Assembly (NCBI GenBank): GCA_910583615.1
Contig: CAJTXP010000007.1
Span: 67,440 to 131,439 of the forward strand
Reading direction: 5' to 3'
Length of the DNA: 64,000 nt
Source: an uncultured Lachnospiraceae bacterium
Lineage (GTDB): Bacteria > Bacillota > Clostridia > Lachnospirales > Lachnospiraceae
This document shows, piece after piece, positions 35,453 to 43,530 of this stretch. Position 1 is the first letter of the stretch. The number at the start of each line of letters is the position of its first letter. The notes beneath the pieces were generated by a model, which saw only the letters and a program-made list of their open reading frames with translations, searched no databases and had not been told where the DNA came from. Made by a program: the position numbers and the translations under genes.

Positions 35453-36488
35453 AAAACAGACTATTGGTTTGGAAATTCCAGATTCAGAGAAAAGATCCAT
35501 GTTGGTTGTGGGTGGCTCCCGTATGGGTAAGACGTATTTTGTTTCTGGTTTAGCAGCTGAGTTGATTACGGCAGGATATATAGTCCATTTGATTGATCTG
35601 GGTGAGAAATGGAGTGACAGTGATAAAATGCGTCTGTTAAATGTGGGTGCAGAGAAACGTTCTGTGGAAACCGCCGGCCATTTATTTACTTTTCGATCAG
35701 ACGAGGAGCTGCTTGGATGTGCAGATAAGATTTTAAGTGCGTTCGGGAGTCGTTCAATGAGAGGAAGTAGGGTTTTAAAGGGTGTTTTTAAGGAGCTTCT
35801 GGAAGATAATGATGGCTGTTTTATGCTTGAGGATGTTATAACAAAGCTAGAGAATGAACAGGAAACAGTTTCTGCTAAGAAAGAATGGTTTATAACGTTG
35901 CATGAGTTTTTTGACAGTTGCGGAGAAGTTCCAAATGTTTTATTTTCTGTAGATACAGATGCTGATTATTATAAAACAAGTATTATCTGGGAACTTTCAG
36001 GTTTAGATGACAGTTATGTACATATGATGGCCTATTTATTATCCTATCACTTCTTGTGTCAAAGAAAGTGGGTTTTTAAAGACCGACATAGTGATAAAGG
36101 TATGTTTCTGATTATTGATGAATTTCAGAACCTTAACCTGAATCGCAAGTCTATTTTAGGTACTTGTTTGACCGAAGGTCAAAAGTATGGGCTTAGTCTT
36201 ATCTTGATTACGCAGTTTCTGGCAGGAAATTTTTCGGAACCTGTTATTAACCAGTTTAAACAAGGTGGTTATCGCTTTTTCTTTCGTTTGACGGAAGAAG
36301 AGGCAGCACATGTCAGCAAGCAGATAGCATATGATGTTCAAGTTCAAAAAGCCATATATAAGAAGCTTATTACGTTTCCAAGAGGGCACTGTTTGATGAT
36401 GGGTCCGCATTTTGTAGGGACACGCCGGGAAGTTTCAGAGGCTTTCCGATTTGTAGAAGTATGTGGAAATACGGAGTTGGAAAATTAG
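35433..36488 (+). CDS. HerA/FtsK-like P-loop ATPase
   Basis: 351 residues from ATG 35433. Walker A GGSRMGKT (27-34), Walker B FLIIDEFQNLN, and the following GLSLILITQFLAGN match the HerA/FtsK/VirD4 superfamily of DNA pumps. There is no N-terminal membrane domain, unlike FtsK or Tn916 TcpA. It overlaps the 615-residue gene and lies 118 bp before xis. A role in moving element DNA is the simplest reading (inference), though no relaxase is nearby. Confidence 0.65.
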   Translation: MMKLRCEKQTIGLEIPDSEKRSMLVVGGSRMGKTYFVSGLAAELITAGYIVHLIDLGEKWSDSDKMRLLNVGAEKRSVETAGHLFTFRSDEELLGCADKILSAFGSRSMRGSRVLKGVFKELLEDNDGCFMLEDVITKLENEQETVSAKKEWFITLHEFFDSCGEVPNVLFSVDTDADYYKTSIIWELSGLDDSYVHMMAYLLSYHFLCQRKWVFKDRHSDKGMFLIIDEFQNLNLNRKSILGTCLTEGQKYGLSLILITQFLAGNFSEPVINQFKQGGYRFFFRLTEEEAAHVSKQIAYDVQVQKAIYKKLITFPRGHCLMMGPHFVGTRREVSEAFRFVEVCGNTELEN

Positions 36489-36606
36489 TGTGATCTGCAG
36501 GGATCTGTCAAGGCAGTGCAGTTACTTGGGGAGGTTTTGAAACAGGTTATACGTTGGAAAATATTTGTTTCAAGACCGTACAGAGTTTATATTTTAGGAG
36601 GTTATC

Positions 36607-36798
36607 ATGCAAAAAAGAACAAATGAGGATATAAATGCCGTATATATTACTGTGGATATGGCATGCCAATTAACGAATCTTGGGAAAAATACGGTTCGTA
36701 AGATGGCAAATGAATGCAAAGCCAGTCGAAAAATAGGAAAATCTGTTCGCATTAAACGGAGTGTTTTTCTGGCATATATAGACAGTTTTGAAGGCTGA
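36607..36798 (+). CDS. xis: Tn916-type excisionase
   Basis: A 63-residue basic protein of the excisionase family: VYITVDMACQLTNLGKNTVR, then SRKIGKSVRIKRSVFLAYID, ending DSFEG. It bends DNA at the attachment sites and steers the integrase to excision. TAGGAGG lies just before the ATG. It immediately precedes int, as in Tn916-like elements. Confidence 0.88.
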   Translation: MQKRTNEDINAVYITVDMACQLTNLGKNTVRKMANECKASRKIGKSVRIKRSVFLAYIDSFEG

Positions 36799-36830
36799 TA
36801 CATATATGTCGTTATATGAAAAGCGTTAGT

Positions 36831-36860
36831 GGGGCAGGAATTTTTTTCCTGCCCTGTATT
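36831..36860 (+). terminator. Hairpin between xis and int
   Basis: GGGCAGGAA and TTCCTGCCC form a 9-bp stem with a five-T loop, followed by TGTATTTTT. It separates xis from int and may reduce int expression in the quiescent state. Confidence 0.65.
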
Positions 36861-36884
36861 TTTGACAGAAAGGTGGATTGTTTT

Positions 36885-38111
36885 ATGGCAAGAAAAGATA
36901 AAAAGGGACGTAAGCTGCGAGTTGGAGAATATTATGATGAAGTTAATGACAGATATGTATACAGGAGGATGATAAATGGCAAACGTTATTCTCTTACAGA
37001 TGGCGATCTGGCAGTTCTTCGTAAAAAAGCTGCCAACCTGATTGTGGAAATTGAAAATGGCAGTCTTAGTGGCAGAAAATTGACTGAAATGACTCTTGAT
37101 CAGTATTATGAATGCTGGTGTAAAAATGCGGGAAAATCTTCTAGGAAAGCTACTACACTCATGAATTATCAGGCTTATTATAAAGCGCATGTGCTGGGAA
37201 CAGAATTAGGACAGATGCAGATTGGAAAGATACGGAGAATGCACTGCCAGAAACTGTTTAATGAGATGATTGAGAATGGTTGCAGGAAAAGTACACTTAA
37301 TAATATGAAAGGATGCCTCTCAGCTGTTTTTTCGGCAGCGGAGGATGATGATGCGATTGTAAAAAATCCCTGTAAGAATATTAAGTTTATCAATGTGGAT
37401 GCTGGAAAAAGAGAGGCTATTCCGGAAGAACAGGTCAGACTGTTGATGGATTTTTTGAAACGGGATGAAGAGTTTGCAGAATATTATCCATTTTTTGTGG
37501 TACTGTTTAATCTTGGAAGCAGAGTGGGGGAGGCTTGTGCGCTTACGTGGGATGCAGTAGATTTTTTCCGCTCGCAGGTTACGATTGACAAATCATTAAA
37601 TAGATACAGAAAAAAGGAATATGGCTTTACGCTTGCTGTAGGAAGTACAAAAAGCAGGAAAGGTATCCGGACAATAACAGTGAATGAAGCTGTTATAAAT
37701 GCATTAAAGAAACAGCGTCAGCTGCAGATGCAGAACCTGTGTCCGGCAGGTCGGATTTTACGGGTAGATGATTATGGGCGTGTGATTGGAGAAATTGACA
37801 ATCTGGTTTTTACGCAGGTAAATGGGAATGCGTGGTATGAACCGGCAATCATCAGCCTGATTCACAGAATTGTGAAAAAGCAGAATAATTCTGTAGAAAG
37901 AGAAAATGGAAAAAAACTGGAATATTTCACGCCGCATCAGATACGCCATACATACACGACAATGGCATATGAAGCCGGAATAGACGAAAAGGAAGTGGCA
38001 TTCCGTCTGGGACATTCATCGGAGGCTACGACAAGAGACGTTTATACGCATTTACGTGGCAATAAAAAACAGGAACAGGAGGAGGCGATCAATAGAATCT
38101 GGATCAGCTGA
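36885..38111 (+). CDS. int: Tyrosine integrase, Tn916 type
   Basis: 408 residues from ATG 36885 (AAAGGTGG upstream; an ATG at 36816 is also in frame but precedes the hairpin). An N-terminal arm-binding segment (residues 1-65), a SAM-like core-binding domain to about 180, and the catalytic domain with Arg213, His351, Arg354, His377 and nucleophile Tyr387. It would recombine at the 32-bp att repeat. It lies about 1.1 kb from the right end. Confidence 0.93.
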   Translation: MARKDKKGRKLRVGEYYDEVNDRYVYRRMINGKRYSLTDGDLAVLRKKAANLIVEIENGSLSGRKLTEMTLDQYYECWCKNAGKSSRKATTLMNYQAYYKAHVLGTELGQMQIGKIRRMHCQKLFNEMIENGCRKSTLNNMKGCLSAVFSAAEDDDAIVKNPCKNIKFINVDAGKREAIPEEQVRLLMDFLKRDEEFAEYYPFFVVLFNLGSRVGEACALTWDAVDFFRSQVTIDKSLNRYRKKEYGFTLAVGSTKSRKGIRTITVNEAVINALKKQRQLQMQNLCPAGRILRVDDYGRVIGEIDNLVFTQVNGNAWYEPAIISLIHRIVKKQNNSVERENGKKLEYFTPHQIRHTYTTMAYEAGIDEKEVAFRLGHSSEATTRDVYTHLRGNKKQEQEEAINRIWIS

Positions 38112-38130
38112 CAGGAGTATCTGTCAGCTG
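38105..38130. other. Inverted repeat over the int stop codon
   Basis: CAGCTGACAG and CTGTCAGCTG, a perfect 10-bp stem with loop GAGTAT. The int stop TGA is in the left arm. No T-run follows, so an mRNA-stabilising hairpin or protein site is as likely as a terminator. Confidence 0.5.
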
Positions 38131-38146
38131 AAATGGGACTATATTG

Positions 38147-38174
38147 TTGTAAAAATACAGAAATCTGATATAAT
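38147..38174 (+). promoter_or_regulatory. Promoter of the gene at 38199
   Basis: TTGTAA (38147-38152), a 16-bp spacer and TATAAT (38169-38174), 25 bases before the ATG. This gives the right-end cargo gene its own promoter, independent of int. Confidence 0.55.
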
Positions 38175-38198
38175 GCAGATAAGGACAGGAGAAAGCAA

Positions 38199-39080
38199 AT
38201 GAGCGATATGGAAATACAATGGCATCCGGGTTTTGTGGCTGCCATGAATCTGGAACTGGCAGATAACAGAGATAAATTGATTTATGAAAAAGAATATAAT
38301 CTGAATCTGAGACCTCTGGAGATTGATCTTCTGGTAATTAAAAAAGATAAAAATCTTCAGCTTGCCAATGAAATAGGAAAAATATTTCAAGGATATAATA
38401 TCATGGAATATAAATCCCCTCAGGATCATCTGAATATTGATACCTTTTATAAGACAGGGGCATATGCCAGTCTGTACAAAGCCTATGGAGAGACGGTAGA
38501 TGAACGGACGGCAGATGATATTACGGTTTCTATTGTCAGAGAAACGCGTCCGGAAGGATTGTTTCGGTATTTTAAAAGCCATGGAATCAGAATGACCAGT
38601 CCATATAAGGGAGTCTATTATATACTGGACGCAGTTCTTTTCCCAACACAGATCATTGTGACAAGAGAACTGAGAAAAGAAGATCATACATGGCTGAAAG
38701 CATTATCCAGCCAGTTGGAAAAGCAGGAAATGAAGGAACTGCTGGATAAAATTTATAATCTTACACACAAATTTGACAGAGAACTTGCAGATGCCGTTCT
38801 GGAAGTAAGTGTGAAAGCGAATCAGGCGGTAGTAGGAGAATTGAGAGGAGATGAAAGTATGTGTCAGGCATTGTTGGAGATTATGGAACCGGAAATCAGT
38901 AAAATTGCAGATGAAGCAGCAACAAAAGCAGCGACAAAAGCAGCAACAAAAGCAGCAAAAGAAACATCGACAGGAACAGCGCTTAAGATGCTGAAAACAG
39001 GGAAATTTTCTGCGGAAGAAATTCATGAATATGTTCCGCTGCTGTCTGTGGAAGAAATTAAAACACTTGGAAGAAAATAG
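38199..39080 (+). CDS. PD-(D/E)XK-like protein at the right end
   Basis: A 293-residue protein. The N-terminal half has a nuclease-like constellation: Glu30, Asp43 (RPLEIDLLVIKK) and Glu70-x-Lys72 (IMEYKSP). The C-terminal half is helical and includes an AATK repeat. Homologues of this layout are common in Lachnospiraceae and often misnamed; the function is unknown. It lies between int and attR, so it travels with the element. The C-terminal region is shared with the fragment at 12432 near the left end. Confidence 0.6.
   Translation: MSDMEIQWHPGFVAAMNLELADNRDKLIYEKEYNLNLRPLEIDLLVIKKDKNLQLANEIGKIFQGYNIMEYKSPQDHLNIDTFYKTGAYASLYKAYGETVDERTADDITVSIVRETRPEGLFRYFKSHGIRMTSPYKGVYYILDAVLFPTQIIVTRELRKEDHTWLKALSSQLEKQEMKELLDKIYNLTHKFDRELADAVLEVSVKANQAVVGELRGDESMCQALLEIMEPEISKIADEAATKAATKAATKAAKETSTGTALKMLKTGKFSAEEIHEYVPLLSVEEIKTLGRK
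38916..38961 (+). repeat. 12-bp tandem repeat inside the gene
   Basis: GCAGCAACAAAA repeated three times with one change plus a partial fourth copy, encoding AATKAATKAATKAAK. Copy-number changes here would stay in frame. It sits in the linker before the C-terminal tail. Confidence 0.85.
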
Positions 39081-39127
39081 AGGTATGATGACTCGGGGCA
39101 CTTGCATACGCAGGTGTCTCCGGCATA

Positions 39128-39162
39128 TTTTGTGACAATTTCTGTGACAAATTTTGTGACAA
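39128..39162. other. Right-end TTTTGTGACAA motifs
   Basis: Three copies of TTYTGTGACAA with a 12-bp period (from 39128, 39140 and 39152), preceded by a GGCACTTGC/GCAGGTGTC hairpin. Same motif and same orientation as at 11595-11616. Candidate integrase arm-type sites. Confidence 0.5.
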
Positions 39163-39247
39163 TCAAGGAAAAAGAAGGGACATGACAGATCTACAGAGCT
39201 GCGGAAAACGGTGAAAAACAGCAGGATAAACAAAGACGGAACGTGAC

Positions 39248-39279
39248 ATTTCCACTTCGTCAAGAAAAAACACTTGACA
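39248..39279. repeat. Right attachment repeat (attR), 32 bp
   Basis: Perfect copy of 11510-11541. Its last six bases, TTGACA, form the -35 hexamer of the promoter for ylxM-ffh, so the core of the integration site lies in a promoter rather than in a tRNA or other gene. Confidence 0.88.
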
Positions 39280-39302
39280 CCCTGACTGTTTTCGTGTAAG
39301 AT
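39274..39302 (+). promoter_or_regulatory. Promoter of the ylxM-ffh operon
   Basis: TTGACA (39274-39279), a 17-bp spacer and TAAGAT (39297-39302), 17 bases before the ATG at 39319. The -35 belongs to the attachment core; the -10 is chromosomal. Confidence 0.8.
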
Positions 39303-39318
39303 AACCGGGGTGATCGAA

Positions 39319-39654
39319 ATGGAAGAGATTCTAAAGCAGGCGCTTCTGTATGATTTTTATGGAGAACTGCTGACCGGACATCAGAAAAGAGTCTATGAAG
39401 ATGTGGTTCTGAACGACTGTTCGTTCAGCGAGGTGGCAGAGAATCTGGGCATCAGCCGGCAGGGCGTGCATGATATGATCAAGCGCTGCAACCGTCTGCT
39501 GGCGGGATACGAGGAGAAGCTGCACCTGGTGGAGCGGTTTGTAAATCTCCGAAGTCAGGTCGGACAGATCCGGAAGATCACAGAGGGTCAGACAGAGAAT
39601 CCTGCCATGAGAGAGATCGAAAGGATCGCAGCTACCATTCTGGAGGAATTATAG
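39319..39654 (+). CDS. ylxM: YlxM-family DNA-binding protein
   Basis: 111 residues from ATG 39319, preceded by GGGGTGATC, which fits the anti-Shine-Dalgarno; GTG 39310 is an in-frame alternative. The helix-turn-helix is SFSEVAENLGISRQGVHDMI. YlxM is a conserved partner of ffh that resembles sigma region 4 and is thought to modulate the SRP. The stop is immediately followed by the ffh ATG. Confidence 0.88.
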   Translation: MEEILKQALLYDFYGELLTGHQKRVYEDVVLNDCSFSEVAENLGISRQGVHDMIKRCNRLLAGYEEKLHLVERFVNLRSQVGQIRKITEGQTENPAMREIERIAATILEEL

Positions 39655-41010
39655 ATGGCATTTGACAGTTTATCGGAAAAATTACAGAATGTGTTCAAGA
39701 ACCTGCGGAGCAAAGGCAGGCTTACGGAAGCGGATGTGAAAACGGCTCTGAAGGAAGTCAAGCTTGCGCTTCTGGAAGCAGATGTAAGTTTTAAAGTAGT
39801 TAAGCAGTTTATCAAATCGGTAGAAGCCCGGGCAGTCGGCACGGATGTGTTGGAGAGTCTGACGCCGGGGCAGACCGTGATCAAGATCGTCCATGAGGAG
39901 ATGATCAGTCTCATGGGCAGCGAGACAACGGAGATTAAGCTGCGCCCTTCCAACGAGATCACAGTCATTATGATGACCGGTCTTCAGGGCGCAGGTAAAA
40001 CGACGACGGCTGCAAAACTTGCAGGAAAGTATAAAATAAAAGGCCGGAAGGTTCTGCTTGCAGCCTGTGATGTCTATCGTCCTGCGGCGATTAAACAGCT
40101 GCAGGTTAACGGAGAAAAACAGGGTGTGGAAGTCTTTTCCATGGGCGATCAGCATAAGCCGGTGAATATTGCCAAAGCTGCAGTTGAACATGCCAGAAGC
40201 CATGGCATGAGCGTTGTTATCCTTGATACGGCAGGGCGTCTTCATATTGATGAAGATATGATGAACGAGCTGATTGAGATCCGGGACAATGTGGATATCG
40301 CTCAGAGAATTCTTGTAGTAGATTCCATGACCGGACAGGATGCAGTCAATGTGGCCTCTTCCTTCTCGGAGAAGGTGGGAATAGACGGCGTGATTCTGAC
40401 GAAGCTGGACGGCGATACCAGAGGCGGTGCGGCTCTGTCCATTCGTGCAGTAACGGGGAAACCGATTCTGTATGTGGGAATGGGAGAGAAGCTTTCTGAC
40501 CTGGAACAGTTTTATCCGGACCGCATGGCATCCAGGATTCTGGGTATGGGCGATGTGCTGACCATGATTGAAAAAGCACAGGAATCCTTGGATGAAGAGA
40601 AGTCGCGACAGATGGTTCAGAAGATGAAGAAGAACCAGTTTGACTTTGAAGATTATCTGGAAAGTATGAACCAGATGAAGAAAATGGGCGGAATCGGAGC
40701 GCTTCTGGGTATGCTGCCGGGGATGGGCGGAAGCCAGATGAAGCAGATAGAGGATGCGGTCGATGAGAAGAAGATGGCGCGGATTGAAGCAATCATCCTT
40801 TCCATGACAGTAAAAGAACGTCAGAATCCAGAACTTCTGAATCCGTCCAGAAAACGCAGAATTGCAGGCGGCGCGGGCGTGGATGTCAGTGAAGTGAACC
40901 GTCTGGTCAAACAGTTTGAACAGTCCAAAAAGATGATGAAGCAGATGCCCGGACTGATGGGCAAAGGAAAATTTGGTAAAAAGGGAATGTTCGGCAAGCT
41001 GCCGTTTTAA
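39655..41010 (+). CDS. ffh: Signal recognition particle protein Ffh
   Basis: A 451-residue GTPase that binds 4.5S/scRNA and signal sequences and docks with FtsY. The N domain is followed by the G domain with GLQGAGKTTTAAKLA (from residue 109), DTAGRLHID and TKLDGDTRGG, then the Met-rich M domain (LLGMLPGMGG, RKRRIAGGAG). Normal length. Essential, so insertion of the element upstream had to leave its promoter working. Confidence 0.97.
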   Translation: MAFDSLSEKLQNVFKNLRSKGRLTEADVKTALKEVKLALLEADVSFKVVKQFIKSVEARAVGTDVLESLTPGQTVIKIVHEEMISLMGSETTEIKLRPSNEITVIMMTGLQGAGKTTTAAKLAGKYKIKGRKVLLAACDVYRPAAIKQLQVNGEKQGVEVFSMGDQHKPVNIAKAAVEHARSHGMSVVILDTAGRLHIDEDMMNELIEIRDNVDIAQRILVVDSMTGQDAVNVASSFSEKVGIDGVILTKLDGDTRGGAALSIRAVTGKPILYVGMGEKLSDLEQFYPDRMASRILGMGDVLTMIEKAQESLDEEKSRQMVQKMKKNQFDFEDYLESMNQMKKMGGIGALLGMLPGMGGSQMKQIEDAVDEKKMARIEAIILSMTVKERQNPELLNPSRKRRIAGGAGVDVSEVNRLVKQFEQSKKMMKQMPGLMGKGKFGKKGMFGKLPF

Positions 41011-41043
41011 CATTCCGTTTACAAAATATAATAAACAGCGTAA

Positions 41044-41125
41044 GCCCGATCGGCATACAGATTTGATTTCAGACGCATCTTTTCAGCGGCTGAAAACAAA
41101 TCTCCAGAGCGTATGCGGAGCGGGC
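41044..41125 (+). ncRNA. Long structured leader upstream of rpsP
   Basis: Nested pairing: GCCCG/CGGGC outside, GCATAC/GTATGC next, then AGATTTGATTTCAG against CTGAAAACAAATCT, closing a 17-base loop. No T-run follows, so it does not look like a simple terminator. It lies between ffh and the rpsP ribosome binding site and may regulate or process the ffh-rpsP mRNA (inference). Confidence 0.5.
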
Positions 41126-41157
41126 TGAAGCGGAACTTTTCATGGAGGTAAAGAAAA

Positions 41158-41403
41158 ATGGCAGTAAAAATCAGATTAAGAAGAATGGGTCAGAAAAAAG
41201 CTCCTTTTTATAGAGTGATCGTAGCTGATTCCCGTTCTCCGCGTGACGGAAGATTCATTGAGGAGATCGGAACTTATGATCCGAACACGGATCCGAGTAC
41301 TTTCAATATCAATGAAGAAGCAGCTAAAAAATGGCTTGCAAATGGCGCACAGCCGACCGAAGTAGTCGGCAAACTGTTCAAACTTGCAGGAATCAGCAAA
41401 TAA
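41158..41403 (+). CDS. rpsP: 30S ribosomal protein S16
   Basis: An 81-residue protein with the S16 pattern throughout ([39 protein letters not shown]). It binds 16S rRNA early in 30S assembly. ATG follows ATGGAGGTAAAG. Usual position between ffh and khpA/rimM. Confidence 0.97.
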   Translation: MAVKIRLRRMGQKKAPFYRVIVADSRSPRDGRFIEEIGTYDPNTDPSTFNINEEAAKKWLANGAQPTEVVGKLFKLAGISK

Positions 41404-41435
41404 ACATGTTGCTGTAGAACCCCCTTGGAGGTGGA

Positions 41436-41669
41436 ATGATGAAAGAATTAGTGGAAGTGCTGGCAAAAGCACTGGTGGATCATCCGGACGAAGTGGTTGT
41501 CACCGAGACGGAGAAAGACAACACAACGATTGTGGAGCTTCGTGTATCACCAACAGACATGGGGAAAGTGATCGGGAAACAGGGCCGTATTGCAAAAGCC
41601 ATCCGTTCGCTTGTGAAAGCAGCGGCGTCCAGGGATGATAAAAAAGTGGTTGTGGAGATCGTACAGTAA
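41436..41669 (+). CDS. khpA: KhpA, KH-domain RNA-binding protein
   Basis: 77 residues, a single KH domain with the GKVIGKQGRIAKAIRSLVKA loop (GxxG as GKQG). KhpA pairs with KhpB/EloR and binds many RNAs, affecting cell elongation in Firmicutes (established). ATG 41436 or 41439, both after TTGGAGGTG. Conserved position after rpsP. Confidence 0.95.
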   Translation: MMKELVEVLAKALVDHPDEVVVTETEKDNTTIVELRVSPTDMGKVIGKQGRIAKAIRSLVKAAASRDDKKVVVEIVQ

Positions 41670-41698
41670 AAGTATATTTCTATTGTCATGAACAGGAT

Positions 41699-41721
41699 GC
41701 GGCGAGAGATCGCCGCTTTTT
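41699..41721 (+). terminator. Intrinsic terminator between khpA and rimM
   Basis: GCGGCGA and TCGCCGC around a four-base loop, followed by five T. It would lower or end transcription from the ylxM promoter before rimM, dividing the operon. Confidence 0.8.
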
Positions 41722-41775
41722 GTTTCTTTGAACAAATTGAAAACCGTGTTTGACGCATTTGCAGAGAGGCAGAGA

Positions 41776-42288
41776 ATGGAACAGTTTTTAAGAGTTGGAG
41801 TCATTTCGTCCACGCATGGAATCAGAGGAGAAGTCAAGGTATTTCCTACAACGGATGATCCCAGGCGTTTTGAGGCGCTTAAAAAAGTGCTTTTGGATAC
41901 AGGGAAAGAGCAAAAAGAGCTGGAGATCACAGGAGTGAAGTTTTTTAAAAACCAGGTAATCCTGAAGTTCAAAGGCTATGACAATATCAACGACATTGAA
42001 AAATACAAAGGCATGGATCTTCTGGTCTCCCGGAAAGATGCGGTTCCTCTGGAAGAAAATGAGAATTTTATCGTGGATCTGATTGACATGACAGTAGTGA
42101 CGGATCTTGGAGAGATGCTGGGGACGCTGGTCGACGTGCTGAAGACCGGGGCCAATGACGTGTATGTAGTGGAGACGCCGCAGAAAAAGGAGATTCTGCT
42201 TCCGGCGATTCAGGACTGCATCCTTGATGTGAATGTGGAAGAAAAGAAAATGCTGGTGCATGTGCTGGAAGGACTTTTAGACGGATGA
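41776..42288 (+). CDS. rimM: Ribosome maturation factor RimM
   Basis: 170 residues from ATG 41776, which matches the family start ([20 protein letters not shown]); the frame extends upstream to 41728 through the terminator tail. An N-terminal beta-barrel is followed by a PRC-barrel ([20 protein letters not shown]). It helps assemble the 30S head near S19. Overlaps trmD by four bases. Confidence 0.95.
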   Translation: MEQFLRVGVISSTHGIRGEVKVFPTTDDPRRFEALKKVLLDTGKEQKELEITGVKFFKNQVILKFKGYDNINDIEKYKGMDLLVSRKDAVPLEENENFIVDLIDMTVVTDLGEMLGTLVDVLKTGANDVYVVETPQKKEILLPAIQDCILDVNVEEKKMLVHVLEGLLDG

Positions 42289-43016
42289 ATTTTCATGTAT
42301 TGACCTTGTTTCCGGATATGATCCGGGACGGATTTCAGACAAGTATTACCGGAAGAGCGGTGGAAAAAGGTCTCCTGTCCCTGGAGACGGTCAATATCCG
42401 GGACTTTTCAGTGAATAAACATAATCGGGTAGATGATTATCCTTATGGCGGCGGAGCCGGTATGGTCATGCAGGCGGAGCCGGTATGCCTTGCCTATGAG
42501 TCTGTGGCTGCAAAGCTTTCGAAAAAGCCCCGTGTACTTTATATGAGTCCGCAGGGTAGGATTTTTAACCAGAGGATGGCAGAGGAACTGGCACAGGAGG
42601 AAGAGCTGATCTTTCTGTGCGGGCATTATGAAGGAATCGATGAACGGGTGCTTGAAGAAATTGTGACGGATGAAGTGTCCATAGGCGATTATGTACTGAC
42701 CGGAGGGGAGCTTCCTGCACTGGTCATTATGGATGCCGTTTCCAGGCTTCTTGACGGGGTTCTGCATAATGAAGAATCTGCCGAATTTGATTCTTTTCAT
42801 GATAATCTTCTGGAATATCCTCAGTACAGCCGGCCGGAAGAATGGAGAGGTAAAAAAGTCCCCCCGATCCTTCTGTCCGGGCACCATGCCAATGTGGAGA
42901 AATGGAGAAGAGAGCAGTCCCTGCTCCGTACAAGTAAGAGACGTCCGGACCTGCTTGCGACGGCGAATCTTACCGGAGAAGATAAAAAATTTCTTGCAAA
43001 GCTTGAGGAACTATGA
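42285..43016 (+). CDS. trmD: tRNA (guanine-N1)-methyltransferase TrmD
   Basis: 243 residues. Methylates G37 of tRNAs that read CNN and some other codons, preventing +1 frameshifts. The trefoil-knot SAM site shows [23 protein letters not shown] and [13 protein letters not shown] with the catalytic Asp in the C-terminal lobe. The start overlaps the rimM stop (ATGA). Confidence 0.97.
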   Translation: MNFHVLTLFPDMIRDGFQTSITGRAVEKGLLSLETVNIRDFSVNKHNRVDDYPYGGGAGMVMQAEPVCLAYESVAAKLSKKPRVLYMSPQGRIFNQRMAEELAQEEELIFLCGHYEGIDERVLEEIVTDEVSIGDYVLTGGELPALVIMDAVSRLLDGVLHNEESAEFDSFHDNLLEYPQYSRPEEWRGKKVPPILLSGHHANVEKWRREQSLLRTSKRRPDLLATANLTGEDKKFLAKLEEL

Positions 43017-43104
43017 TAGAATGAGATGCGTTGTGAGAAAAGAAGAGATGGTCCTCTGTTACGCCAGACGTATTAAGAACATCCATTGATGAAGGAGGAA
43101 CACA

Positions 43105-43452
43105 ATGAACGAGATTATTAAGAACATCGAGGCAGAACAGTTGAAGGCCGAGGTGCCGGTTTTCCATGTGGGTGATACGGTAAAAGTGCATGCGAAGATC
43201 AAAGAGGGCACCCGTGAGAGAATTCAGATATTTGAGGGAACGGTACTCAAGAGACAGGGCGGAAGCAGCAGAGAGACCTTCACGGTAAGAAAGAATTCCA
43301 ACGGAATCGGCGTTGAGAAGACCTGGCCGCTGCATTCTCCGAACGTTGAGAAGATCGAAGTGGTTCGCCGCGGTAAAGTAAGACGTGCAAAGCTGAACTA
43401 CTTAAGAGACCGCGTCGGCAAGGCCGCAAAGGTAAAAGAGTTGGTAAAATAG
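43105..43452 (+). CDS. rplS: 50S ribosomal protein L19
   Basis: 115 residues with the L19 core ([48 protein letters not shown]). Contributes to the 30S-50S bridge. AAGGAGG precedes the ATG. Last gene of the ribosome-maturation operon, followed by a terminator. Confidence 0.97.
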   Translation: MNEIIKNIEAEQLKAEVPVFHVGDTVKVHAKIKEGTRERIQIFEGTVLKRQGGSSRETFTVRKNSNGIGVEKTWPLHSPNVEKIEVVRRGKVRRAKLNYLRDRVGKAAKVKELVK

Positions 43453-43460
43453 CTGTCAGG

Positions 43461-43494
43461 AGGGACATGTACGAAAGTATGATGTCCCTTTTTT
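43461..43494 (+). terminator. Intrinsic terminator after rplS
   Basis: AGGGACAT pairs with ATGTCCCT, loop of 13, followed by six T. Confidence 0.85.
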
Positions 43495-43530
43495 CGATTA
43501 TGGGCGGCATGCATATAAAGGTACAGGAGC

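Larger units (their letters stand above)
11510..39279. mobile_element. 27.8-kb integrated element with Tn916-type integrase
   Basis: Bounded by a perfect 32-bp direct repeat (11510-11541 and 39248-39279). The right end carries xis and int in the usual order. The interior holds replication (primase-helicase), partition (parA/parB), recombination (YqaJ, RecT, RadC-like) and regulatory genes plus accessory genes. No relaxase, VirB4 or mating-pore gene is recognisable, so self-transfer is not supported; a HerA/FtsK-like ATPase is the only candidate DNA pump. Gene direction and composition change at about 23.5 and 31.8 kb, suggesting a composite history. Confidence 0.85.

Noticed and set aside
39682..41013. 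Minus-strand frame of 443 codons opposite ffh
   Set aside because: Ffh is unmistakable; the frame is open only because of the codon use of ffh.
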